This document shows positions 1 to 6,633 of a stretch of 7,484 nucleotides of DNA, piece after piece; position 1 is the stretch's first letter; each line of letters opens with the position of its first letter. A program made the translations under genes and the position numbers. This stretch comes from an uncultured Hyphomonadaceae bacterium (GTDB lineage Bacteria > Pseudomonadota > Alphaproteobacteria > Caulobacterales > Hyphomonadaceae). The DNA lies in assembly GCA_937873805.1 (NCBI GenBank), contig CALMWO010000163.1, positions 1 to 7,484 of the forward strand, read 5' to 3'. The notes under the pieces are model-generated. The model saw nothing but the letters and a program-made list of their open reading frames with translations. It ran no database searches and was not told the origin of the DNA.

Positions 1-1
1 G

Positions 2-571
2 CGTGAGCAGTACCCGGACGATGTCGAGGGGGCGTATCTGGAATTCATCAAGGCCGATCTGGCGCCGCGCTATGCGGAGTTCATCGGGCACGAGATCCAG
101 AAGGCGTATCTCGAGAGCTATCACGACTACGGGCAGAACCTGTTCGACCGGTATGTCGATTATGCAGATGCGTGGATCGAGGATCAGGACTTCAAGGATC
201 CCGACACCGGGCAGATGCTGGATCGCGAACTGCTCAATCAGGAACTCTCGAAGATCGAGAAGCCTGCCGGGATCGCCAACCCGAAGGACTTCCGGAACGA
301 GGTGGTGAAGTTCACGCTGCGGGCGCGCGCCAACAACAAGGGCAAGAACCCGTCATGGACGAGCTATGAGAAGATCCGCGAAGTGATCGAGCGGCGGATG
401 TTCAGCCAGGTCGAGGATCTGTTGCCAGTGATCTCGTTCGGGTCGAAGAAGGACTCGGACTCGGAGAAGAAGCACGACGAGTTCGTTCAGCGCATGGTGG
501 AGCGTGGCTATACCGAGCGGCAGGTTCGCCGTCTGGTGGAATGGTACATGCGCGTGAAGCAGGCCAGCTAG
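2..571 (+). CDS. prkA: PrkA/YeaG-family serine protein kinase, C-terminal part (5' end outside window)
   Basis: This is the last 189 residues of a cytoplasmic serine protein kinase that is normally about 640-650 residues long. The AAA+-like ATP-binding region and most of the kinase domain lie upstream of the window. The visible part matches the PrkA C-terminal domain as I know it from E. coli YeaG: FIGHEIQKAYLESYHDYGQN, the segment DRYVDYADAWIEDQ, KIEKPAGIANPKDFRNE, LRARANN, WTSYEKIR and the ending RLVEWYMRV. The reading frame is open from base 2 and ends at TAG 569-571, with no sign of damage. A DUF444 gene and a spoVR gene follow directly, which is the classic PrkA-YeaH-SpoVR order. In enterobacteria the kinase works with YeaH in the response to nitrogen starvation and stationary phase. 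Its targets and promoter here cannot be seen. Family assignment is near certain. Confidence 0.96.
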   Translation, partial: REQYPDDVEGAYLEFIKADLAPRYAEFIGHEIQKAYLESYHDYGQNLFDRYVDYADAWIEDQDFKDPDTGQMLDRELLNQELSKIEKPAGIANPKDFRNEVVKFTLRARANNKGKNPSWTSYEKIREVIERRMFSQVEDLLPVISFGSKKDSDSEKKHDEFVQRMVERGYTERQVRRLVEWYMRVKQAS

Positions 572-580
572 CGAAAGCCC

Positions 581-597
581 TCGATGAACATCATCGA
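581..597 (+). promoter_or_regulatory. Perfect hairpin enclosing the yeaH start codon
   Basis: TCGATGA (581-587) and TCATCGA (591-597) form a perfect 7-bp inverted repeat with a 3-nt loop. The ATG at 584-586 sits inside the left arm. No good Shine-Dalgarno sequence precedes this start; only GCGAAAG is near. The prkA stop codon is 12 nt upstream of the ATG, so ribosomes finishing prkA would open the stem. I infer translational coupling of yeaH to prkA. The repeat is seen directly; the regulatory role is inference, and part of the repeat may just reflect the codons for the conserved start of YeaH. Confidence 0.4.
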
Positions 598-1867
598 CAG
601 ACGTCGTGAGGGGGGCAAGTCGCTGGCCAATCGCCAGCGTTTCATAAGGCGGGCGCGTGCGCTGGTGAAGCGTGCGGTGCGCGAAGCCTCCGCGCGGCGA
701 TCGATCAAGGATGTCGAGAAAGGCGGGGACATTGTTGTTCCCGCCGACGGCGTTCGCGAGCCGGTGCTGCGCAAGGGCTCGCAGGGTGGCGCGCGCGAAT
801 ACGTGCTGCCGGGCAACAAGAAGTACATTCAGGGCGATACAATTGCGCGGCCTGAAGAAGAAGGCGGCGGGTCTGGCGCATCGGATGGCGGCGAGGGCGA
901 GGACGATTTCCGCTTTGCGTTGTCGGATGAGGAATTCCTCGATCTGTTCCTGGAGGACCTGGAGCTTCCCGATCTGGCCAAGCGGCAGGTGCTGGGTGTT
1001 GAGGAAACGCAGCCGCAGCGGGCAGGCTATAAATCGTCCGGTCCGCCAGCCTCGCTTTCAGTGGCGCGGACAATGCGCAATTCGCTGTCGCGGCGCGCAG
1101 CGCTGGGCCGCCCGCGCGCGGAAGACATCGCGGCGATGGAAGCCGAGATCGCGCGGCTGGACGATATTGGCGGCAATGACGCGAAGGTTGCGGAGCTGCG
1201 CGAGGAGCTGGAGCGCAAGCAGAAGCGTATGCGCCTGGTGCCGTTCATCGATCCGCTGGATGTGCGCTATCGCCGGTTCGATCAGGTTCCCAAGCCTGTC
1301 GCCCGCGCGGTGATGTTCTGCCTGATGGACGTATCTGGCTCCATGGACGAGCACATGAAGGACCTCGCGAAGAGGTTCTATTCGTTGCTCTACCTTTTCC
1401 TGAAGCGGCGCTATGGCAAGGTGGAGGTGGTGTTCATCCGCCACACGCACGAAGCCAAGGAAGTGGACGAAGAGACGTTCTTCCACTCGCGCGAATCCGG
1501 CGGGACGGTGGTGTCGACGGCGCTGGAGGAGATGGCGCGGATCATTCAGGATCGCTTTCCCGCGAACCAGTGGAACATCTATGGCGCGCAGGCATCTGAC
1601 GGCGACAACCTGCCGATGGATAATTCGACGACGATCAACTTGCTGAAGACCGCGATCCTGCCGCTGTGCCAGTACTACGCCTATCTTGAAGTCGGGCACG
1701 CCAAGGATGATGGCGGAGGCGACGCCACGTCGCTGTGGCGTGCTTACGAGCTCGTGGTTGGCAGCGATGAGACGATGGCGATGCGCAAGGTCAGCCATCG
1801 CAGGGACATATATCCGGTGTTCCGTGAACTGTTCGCCAAAGGCGGCGCGAACGCGGAGGCGTCATGA
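584..1867 (+). CDS. yeaH: YeaH/YhbH family protein (DUF444), VWA-like, partner of PrkA
   Basis: The 427-residue protein has the same length as E. coli YeaH as I recall it. It begins MNIIDRRREGGKSLANRQRF, the usual DUF444 start, which fixes the start codon despite the weak ribosome binding site. Residues about 40-90 contain the GNKKYIQGD segment, followed by a Gly/Asp/Glu-rich linker near 93-109. A coiled, charged stretch spans roughly 180-215. The C-terminal half is a VWA-like fold with an intact MIDAS metal site: DVSGSM (D249, S251, S253), the Thr of GGTVVSTAL (T308) and the Asp of ASDGDN (D339). It ends with the typical IYPVFRELF. The biochemical role is not settled; it is genetically linked to the PrkA kinase and SpoVR in stress survival and, in spore formers, sporulation. 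It is probably cytoplasmic, with no signal peptide. It overlaps spoVR by 4 nt. Nothing is truncated or broken. Confidence 0.96.
   Translation: MNIIDRRREGGKSLANRQRFIRRARALVKRAVREASARRSIKDVEKGGDIVVPADGVREPVLRKGSQGGAREYVLPGNKKYIQGDTIARPEEEGGGSGASDGGEGEDDFRFALSDEEFLDLFLEDLELPDLAKRQVLGVEETQPQRAGYKSSGPPASLSVARTMRNSLSRRAALGRPRAEDIAAMEAEIARLDDIGGNDAKVAELREELERKQKRMRLVPFIDPLDVRYRRFDQVPKPVARAVMFCLMDVSGSMDEHMKDLAKRFYSLLYLFLKRRYGKVEVVFIRHTHEAKEVDEETFFHSRESGGTVVSTALEEMARIIQDRFPANQWNIYGAQASDGDNLPMDNSTTINLLKTAILPLCQYYAYLEVGHAKDDGGGDATSLWRAYELVVGSDETMAMRKVSHRRDIYPVFRELFAKGGANAEAS
1855..1859 (+). promoter_or_regulatory. Shine-Dalgarno for spoVR inside yeaH
   Basis: GGAGG lies four bases before the spoVR ATG, inside the last codons of yeaH. 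Together with the ATGA stop/start overlap, this supports the start at 1864 and coupled translation of the two genes. Confidence 0.7.
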
Positions 1868-3462
1868 GCGACGAAGTGGTCACGGCGAGAAAGCGGAAGT
1901 CGCGCATCGTGCCGGCGCCGGCGGCTGCGCCATCGACGCTGTTGTTCAATGGCCCGGACTGGAATTTCGAAACGCTTGGCCGGATCTTCGAGGCTGTGCG
2001 CCAGATCGGCGAGGGCGAGATCGGACTAGATCCATACCGCACGCAGATCGAGGTGATCACGTCCGAGCAGATGCTGGATGCGTATTCCAGCGTGGGTATG
2101 CCGTTGTTCTACAAACACTGGAGTTTCGGGAAGGACTTCGCCCGCAACCAGATGATGTACAACAAGGGCTATCAGGGGCTGGCGTACGAGATCGTCATCA
2201 ACTCCGACCCCTGCATCTGCTACATCATGGAGGAGAACTCCGCGACGATGCAGACGCTGGTGCTGGCGCACGCGGGCATGGGGCACAACCACTTTTTCAA
2301 GAACAACTATGTCTTCAAGCAGTGGACCGACGCGAGCGGCATTGCGGACTATCTGTCATTCGCCAAGAGCTTCATCGCCAAATGCGAAGAACGTTATGGC
2401 GTGGAGAATGTCGAGCGGCTGATCGATGCAGCGCATGCGCTGCAGAGCCACGGCATCCATCGCTATCCCGGCAAGCGATCGATGGATCTGCGGTCGGAGG
2501 AAATTCGCGAGCGTGAGCGGCGGGCGCATGGCGAGGCGTTATTCAACGATCTCTGGCGCACCGTGCCGGTGGGCAAAGGCAAGAAGCCCGCGACCAAGAA
2601 GAAGATCGAGGAGGATCGGCGCAAGGCCATTCTTAAACTGCCGGAAGAGAACATTCTCTATTTCCTCGAGAAGACCGCGCCGCGTCTGGCGGGATGGCAA
2701 CGCGAGATCCTTAGGATCATCCGGCTGATCGCGCAGTACTTCTATCCGCAGCGTCAGACCAAGATGATGAACGAGGGCTGCGCGACGTGGACGCACCATC
2801 GCATCATGACGCGTCTGCACGAGAAGGGGCAGATCAGCGACGGGTCTTATCTGGAGTTCCTGCACTCGCACACCAGCGTGGTGATGCAGCCGGAGTTCGA
2901 TGACCGGCGCTTCTCGGGCATCAACCCTTACGCGCTTGGCTTTGCGATGATGCAGGATATCGAGCGGATCGCGATGACGCCGACGGACGAGGACCGCTCA
3001 TGGTTCCCCGATATCGCCGGCAATGGCGACGCCTATGGCACGCTGAAGGATGTGTGGGCGAATTTCAGGGATGAGAGCATCGTCTCGCAATACCTGTCGC
3101 CGAACCTGATCCGGAAGATGGGGCTGTTCCAGATCAAGGACGATCACGACGAGGACGAGATGGAGGTTGCCGCCATCCACGACGAGCGGGGCTATCGAGA
3201 AGTGCGCCGGGCGCTGGCGCGGCAATATGATGTGGCGCGTCGCGATGCGGATATCCAGGTGATCGATGTCGACCTGTCGGGCGACCGCAGGCTGGAGCTG
3301 CGCCACCATGTGGTGGATGGCGTGACGCTGGAGGAGAAAGACGCGGATCGCGTCCTTCAGCACCTGGCCGATCTGTGGGGGTATGAGGTCCGGCTGGTCG
3401 AAAGCGACGACAATACGGTTTACGCCGAGCACAAGGCTGAACCGATGAGGCCGTTCGCCTGA
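1864..3462 (+). CDS. spoVR: SpoVR/YcgB family protein
   Basis: This complete 532-residue SpoVR-family protein is close to the usual proteobacterial length of about 510-530. After a basic, Ala/Pro-rich leader (1-25) comes the family core: FNGPDWNFETL near 28-38, FYKHWSFGK, then YEIVINSDPCICYIMEEN. A His-rich motif follows, AHAGMGHNHFF (H136, H141, H143). The next conserved block is MNEGCATWTHH (E304, H311, H312), then LEFLHSHTSV, GINPYALGFAMMQDI and WFPDIAG. The C-terminal domain carries FRDESIVSQYLSP and HDERGYREVRRALARQYD. Bacillus subtilis SpoVR is needed for spore cortex formation; in non-sporing Gram-negatives YcgB acts with YeaG and YeaH in stationary phase. The conserved His and Glu residues suggest metal binding, but that is inference. 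The start overlaps the yeaH stop as ATGA. No signal peptide or membrane segment is seen. Confidence 0.97.
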   Translation: MSDEVVTARKRKSRIVPAPAAAPSTLLFNGPDWNFETLGRIFEAVRQIGEGEIGLDPYRTQIEVITSEQMLDAYSSVGMPLFYKHWSFGKDFARNQMMYNKGYQGLAYEIVINSDPCICYIMEENSATMQTLVLAHAGMGHNHFFKNNYVFKQWTDASGIADYLSFAKSFIAKCEERYGVENVERLIDAAHALQSHGIHRYPGKRSMDLRSEEIRERERRAHGEALFNDLWRTVPVGKGKKPATKKKIEEDRRKAILKLPEENILYFLEKTAPRLAGWQREILRIIRLIAQYFYPQRQTKMMNEGCATWTHHRIMTRLHEKGQISDGSYLEFLHSHTSVVMQPEFDDRRFSGINPYALGFAMMQDIERIAMTPTDEDRSWFPDIAGNGDAYGTLKDVWANFRDESIVSQYLSPNLIRKMGLFQIKDDHDEDEMEVAAIHDERGYREVRRALARQYDVARRDADIQVIDVDLSGDRRLELRHHVVDGVTLEEKDADRVLQHLADLWGYEVRLVESDDNTVYAEHKAEPMRPFA

Positions 3463-3624
3463 AACGGGGCGTACCCACGGCGTTGTGAGCATTTTCCCGC
3501 GACAATACCCGGTCCTGAGGGTTCCCTAAGGCCTTTCAGGCTGCGGCGGCTCGCGCTAGGTTGACGCAAAGGTCGGGGTAGCGCGGGGTTTGGGCGTAGG
3601 CACCTGACTATCTGGGAGGAGAGT
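3463..3624 (+). other. Intergenic region upstream of the PQQ dehydrogenase
   Basis: These 162 non-coding bases separate the prkA-yeaH-spoVR operon from the dehydrogenase gene and should hold the operon's end and the next gene's promoter. A weak stem, CCTGA (3515-3519) with TCAGG (3537-3541), has no following T run, so I do not call a terminator. TTGACG at 3561-3566 fits a -35 box, but no A/T-rich -10 box lies 16-19 bases downstream. I therefore see no promoter I can defend. Confidence 0.5.
3614..3620 (+). promoter_or_regulatory. Strong Shine-Dalgarno for the PQQ dehydrogenase
   Basis: GGGAGGA lies directly before ATG 3625, with four bases between. It is close to a perfect complement of the 16S rRNA 3' end and fixes the start codon, including the unusual N-terminal extension of this protein. 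Confidence 0.85.
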
Positions 3625-6429
3625 ATGGGAACGCGTGTCGCCCAATGGGCGTTTGCGGCCTTTTATCTGGTCGTAGCAATCATCGCCGTCTGGGGCGGGT
3701 TCAATGAACTCAATCCGCCATTGCCGGAGGCGTCACCGTTCAACCCTGATCCGCTGCCGCTGCTGGTCAATTCCGGCATGCTCACGGCGGCGGCGTTCTA
3801 TTTCCTGACCGCTGCGGCCTTTCTGGCCGTCGCTTTCTTCAGCGTTCGCGACGCGGCGGGGGGCAAGGCGGGCGCGCTGGTCGCCAATCTCAACGTTGCC
3901 TTCGCGACCTTCCTTGGCCTCGTGGGGGCCTATCTGCTCTGGTATGGTGGGCAGCTGCTGATGCTGGGCGGTTCGTTCGCCTACGCGCTGTCGGGCATTG
4001 CCCTGCTGGCCACGACCTTCTTCCTGATCATGCGCAAGCCTCTGGGCGCGCTGATCTATGCCGGCATCGTTGTGCTCTGGGTCGTGTTGTCGATCCTTGA
4101 GGCAGGGGTTGATTTCCTTGCCCTGTTGCCGCGCCTTGCTGCGTGGCTGGTGGTTGGCCTGTGGTTCCTGACGCCCTGGCATCGCGCCGCGATGGGCAAG
4201 ACGCCTGAGACGCCGATCAATGCGGGCGGGCTGTGGGTTGGCCTTGCGACCGCTGCTGGCGCTGTGCTGCTCGTCGTTGGGGCGGTGCAGGGCTATCCGG
4301 TTGTCGAGGGTACGAAGAACGAGGTTGCGGCCGGTCCGGCCGTCACCGACTGGCGCAACTATGGCGGCGTGCCGGAAGGCCAGCGCTTTGCCCAGATCAC
4401 GCAGATCAATGCAGAAAACGTCGGTGGGCTGAAGGAAGCCTGGCGGCAACGCACCGGCGTTGGCTATGACTTCAAGCAGACGCCGCAGATGGCCAATGGC
4501 CTTGTCTATATCTGCACCGCTGGAAACACGCTGCTCGCCTATGATTCCGATACGGGCGAGAAACGCTGGGAATACGACACCAAAACCGAAGTGCCGGGCG
4601 GGCTTGATCGCGCCTCGACCTTCGCGCGTACGTGCCGCGGCGTCGGCTATCATGAGGCGCCGGCGGACTACACGGGCGAGTGCGCCAAGCGCATCATCAC
4701 GGGCACGGTGGATGCCCGCCTGATCGCCGTGGACGCGCTGACGGGCCGCCTGTGCCCCAGCTTTGGCTTCGACGGCTCCGTGAACCTGGTTTCGGGTCTG
4801 GGCCGTTCGCCGCTGGGCAACTTCATGGTGACCTCGACCCCGCTGATCGCGGGCGACAAGATCGTCGTGGGCGGCTGGGTGACGGACAACCAGCAGATCG
4901 GCAACCCGTCGGGCGTGTTGCGTGCCTATGACGCGATCACGGGCGCGTTCGCGTGGGCGTGGGACATGGGCAATCCGGGCTATAACGGCCTGCCGGATGA
5001 AGGCGGCGAGTATACGCGCGGAACGCCGAACGTCTGGTCCAACACCAGCTATGATCCGCAACTCAACCTGGTCTATGCGCCGACGGGCAACTCTTCGCCG
5101 GACTATTTCGACGGCGATCTGCGGTCGAAAGAAGCGGAAGAGAACGCCTCGTCCATCGTGGCGATCGATGCGGCCACTGGCCAGCGCCGCTGGGTCTACC
5201 AGACGGTTCACCGCGATATCTGGGACTATGACGTCCCCTCGCAGCCTGTGCTGGTGAACATCCGCAAGAATGGCGAAGGGGAGCTGATCCCCGCCGTGGC
5301 CGGCCCGACCAAGCGCGGCGAGATCTTCCTGCTCGACCGTCGCACGGGCGTGCCGATCTACGACACGCCTGAGGTTGCAGTGCCGCAAGGCCCGGCCAAG
5401 GGCGAAGTGGTGACGGCGACGCAACCCTTCTCGTCTCTGCCGCACTTCCGCGACGACCGGATCGAGCAGGACATGTGGGGCCTTACCCCGCTCGACCAGC
5501 TGCATTGCCGGCTCGAGTTCAAGAAGATGCGTTATGAGGGCCTCTTCACCCCGCCGATGGAAGGCGGAGGCGGATACGGCCTGGCCGAAGATACATGGGG
5601 CGGCACGTTCCAGTATCCGGGCAATGCCGGCGGCTTCAACTGGGGCTCTGTCGCCGTTGATGCCGACAATGGCCTGCTGATCGGCGCGCCGATGCTGATG
5701 GGCAACCGCATCGTCATGCGCAGCCTTGAAGCCCGGGCGGCGGATACGGAACGCGAGAAGAAGCGCCGGGCTGACCGCGATGCCGCGCGCGGACAACCCG
5801 CTGCTGCAGCTGCAGCGCCGGGCGGACCGGCCTCAGCACCTGCTGCTCCCGTTGCGACGGGTGGCCGGCAGGAGCAGGTGTTCGACCAGAACCGCGTGCT
5901 CTATCGTGGCGACACACGTCCCTTCATGTCGGCGTGGCGTCTTCCGCTGCCGTTCTTCAACGCCGCGACGGAGCTACCCTGCTTCGAGCCACCGTTCGCG
6001 CAGATCGGAGCCATGGACCTGAACACCGGGAAGCTGCTGTGGAAACGCCCCGTCGGTTCAATGAAGGATGTGGGACCGTTCGGTCTGCCCACGGGCATGC
6101 CTTTCCTGGTGGGAACGCCAGTCCAGGCTGGCCTAATGGCCACACGTGGTGGGCTGACCTTCCACGGCGCGGCGATGGATTCGACTTTCCGTGCATTCGA
6201 CACCCGGACTGGCGAGGTTCGTTGGGAAACCCAGTTGCCAGGCAGCGCGCAAGCCACGCCGATGAGCTATCTCGGCAAGAATGGGAAACAGTATGTTGTA
6301 ATTACCGTTCCCAACCCTGGTTGGCCCAATGCATCTACATACGCCGGCGCGGGAGCAATGCGGAAACCGATAGACGACAAGGGCGGCTGGGTGATTGCAT
6401 ATGCGCTGCCGGATGCGCCGGCGAACTGA
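3625..6429 (+). CDS. Membrane-bound PQQ-dependent dehydrogenase, glucose/quinate/shikimate family
   Basis: This 934-residue quinoprotein should oxidise a sugar or polyol-type substrate in the periplasm and pass electrons to ubiquinone. Residues 85-222 match the five membrane helices of E. coli Gcd (about 85-107, 112-135, 139-158, 163-183, 203-222). Two further helices (about 8-25 and 52-73) precede them. The propeller domain starts near D242 (DWRNYGG, EGQRF, QINAENV) and shows repeated blade motifs such as TGEKRWEYD, TGQRRWVYQ, TGKLLWKR and TGEVRWETQ. It ends at GGWVIAYALPD. By my alignment to E. coli Gcd from memory, W404, D466 and K493 are kept as W471, D534 and K563, whereas H262 and N607 become A334 and A688. 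A charged then Ala/Pro-rich insert occupies 702-747. E. coli Gcd has 796 residues. No PQQ synthesis genes are in view, and the substrate cannot be told. Family assignment is strong; a gcd symbol would be too specific. Confidence 0.93.
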   Translation: MGTRVAQWAFAAFYLVVAIIAVWGGFNELNPPLPEASPFNPDPLPLLVNSGMLTAAAFYFLTAAAFLAVAFFSVRDAAGGKAGALVANLNVAFATFLGLVGAYLLWYGGQLLMLGGSFAYALSGIALLATTFFLIMRKPLGALIYAGIVVLWVVLSILEAGVDFLALLPRLAAWLVVGLWFLTPWHRAAMGKTPETPINAGGLWVGLATAAGAVLLVVGAVQGYPVVEGTKNEVAAGPAVTDWRNYGGVPEGQRFAQITQINAENVGGLKEAWRQRTGVGYDFKQTPQMANGLVYICTAGNTLLAYDSDTGEKRWEYDTKTEVPGGLDRASTFARTCRGVGYHEAPADYTGECAKRIITGTVDARLIAVDALTGRLCPSFGFDGSVNLVSGLGRSPLGNFMVTSTPLIAGDKIVVGGWVTDNQQIGNPSGVLRAYDAITGAFAWAWDMGNPGYNGLPDEGGEYTRGTPNVWSNTSYDPQLNLVYAPTGNSSPDYFDGDLRSKEAEENASSIVAIDAATGQRRWVYQTVHRDIWDYDVPSQPVLVNIRKNGEGELIPAVAGPTKRGEIFLLDRRTGVPIYDTPEVAVPQGPAKGEVVTATQPFSSLPHFRDDRIEQDMWGLTPLDQLHCRLEFKKMRYEGLFTPPMEGGGGYGLAEDTWGGTFQYPGNAGGFNWGSVAVDADNGLLIGAPMLMGNRIVMRSLEARAADTEREKKRRADRDAARGQPAAAAAAPGGPASAPAAPVATGGRQEQVFDQNRVLYRGDTRPFMSAWRLPLPFFNAATELPCFEPPFAQIGAMDLNTGKLLWKRPVGSMKDVGPFGLPTGMPFLVGTPVQAGLMATRGGLTFHGAAMDSTFRAFDTRTGEVRWETQLPGSAQATPMSYLGKNGKQYVVITVPNPGWPNASTYAGAGAMRKPIDDKGGWVIAYALPDAPAN

Positions 6430-6466
6430 GCCAGGCAGCGGCGAAAGAAAAGACCCAGGGCATTGA

Positions 6467-6490
6467 TCCGGACGTATGGCCATGTCCGGA
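6467..6490 (+). other. Inverted repeat after the PQQ dehydrogenase
   Basis: TCCGGAC (6467-6473) and GTCCGGA (6484-6490) make a perfect 7-bp stem around a 10-nt loop that itself holds the palindrome ATGGCCAT. It begins 37 bases past the dehydrogenase stop. The bases after it are A-rich, not T-rich, so it is not a classical intrinsic terminator on either strand. It could be an mRNA-end stabilising stem or an operator palindrome. Confidence 0.45.
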
Positions 6491-6502
6491 AAATAAACTG
6501 CG

Positions 6503-6526
6503 GCTGGTTCGAGACCAGCTGCTGGT
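6503..6526 (+). other. tRNA T-arm-like stem-loop overlapping a second hairpin
   Basis: GCTGG, TTCGAGA, CCAGC (6503-6519) is a 5-bp stem with a 7-base loop that obeys the tRNA T-arm pattern TTCRA. The right arm can instead pair downstream: ACCAG (6514-6518) with CTGGT (6522-6526). The two hairpins exclude each other. No anticodon arm, D-arm or acceptor stem is found around it, so this is not a functional tRNA. It may be a tRNA-gene remnant, an attachment-site scar, or chance. Confidence 0.35.
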
Positions 6527-6633
6527 ACAGCGAAATTGCACGTATCCTGTTTGATTTGATGTCCGGCTGACGCCCTTGGGGCCGTTGGGTTGCGATGCTC
6601 GACGCGCCTCGTTGCGTCGCCTAACCTGCCAGC

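Larger units (their letters stand above)
6430..6633 (+). other. Intergenic region upstream of the hotdog gene
   Basis: These 204 bases lie between the dehydrogenase stop and the hotdog start. They contain three small inverted repeats: 6467-6490, 6503-6526, and CGACGC (6600-6605) with GCGTCG (6614-6619). A locally A/T-rich patch lies at 6533-6560. The patch is the likeliest promoter position, but TTGCAC (6536-6541) has no well-placed -10 box, so no promoter is called. No small ORF here has convincing coding character. Confidence 0.5.

Noticed and set aside
1058..1798. A 246-codon minus-strand open frame opposite yeaH
   Set aside because: It has no motif and an unnatural His/Arg/Gln-rich composition, and the plus strand carries an unmistakable DUF444 protein.
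3515..3541. An intrinsic terminator after spoVR
   Set aside because: Only five clean base pairs form, the interior needs wobble pairs, and no T run follows.
3561..3600. A sigma70-type promoter starting at TTGACG
   Set aside because: No A/T-containing -10 hexamer occurs at an acceptable distance; the downstream bases are G-rich.
3733..5796. A 687-codon open frame on the minus strand opposite the PQQ dehydrogenase
   Set aside because: Its product is dominated by Arg, Ala, His and Gln with no recognisable domain. It mirrors a strongly G/C-biased plus-strand gene whose family match is clear, so it is a high-G+C shadow.
6481..6530. A tRNA gene around the TTCGAGA loop
   Set aside because: The bases where the anticodon arm, D-arm and acceptor stem should be do not pair, and no CCA end is present.
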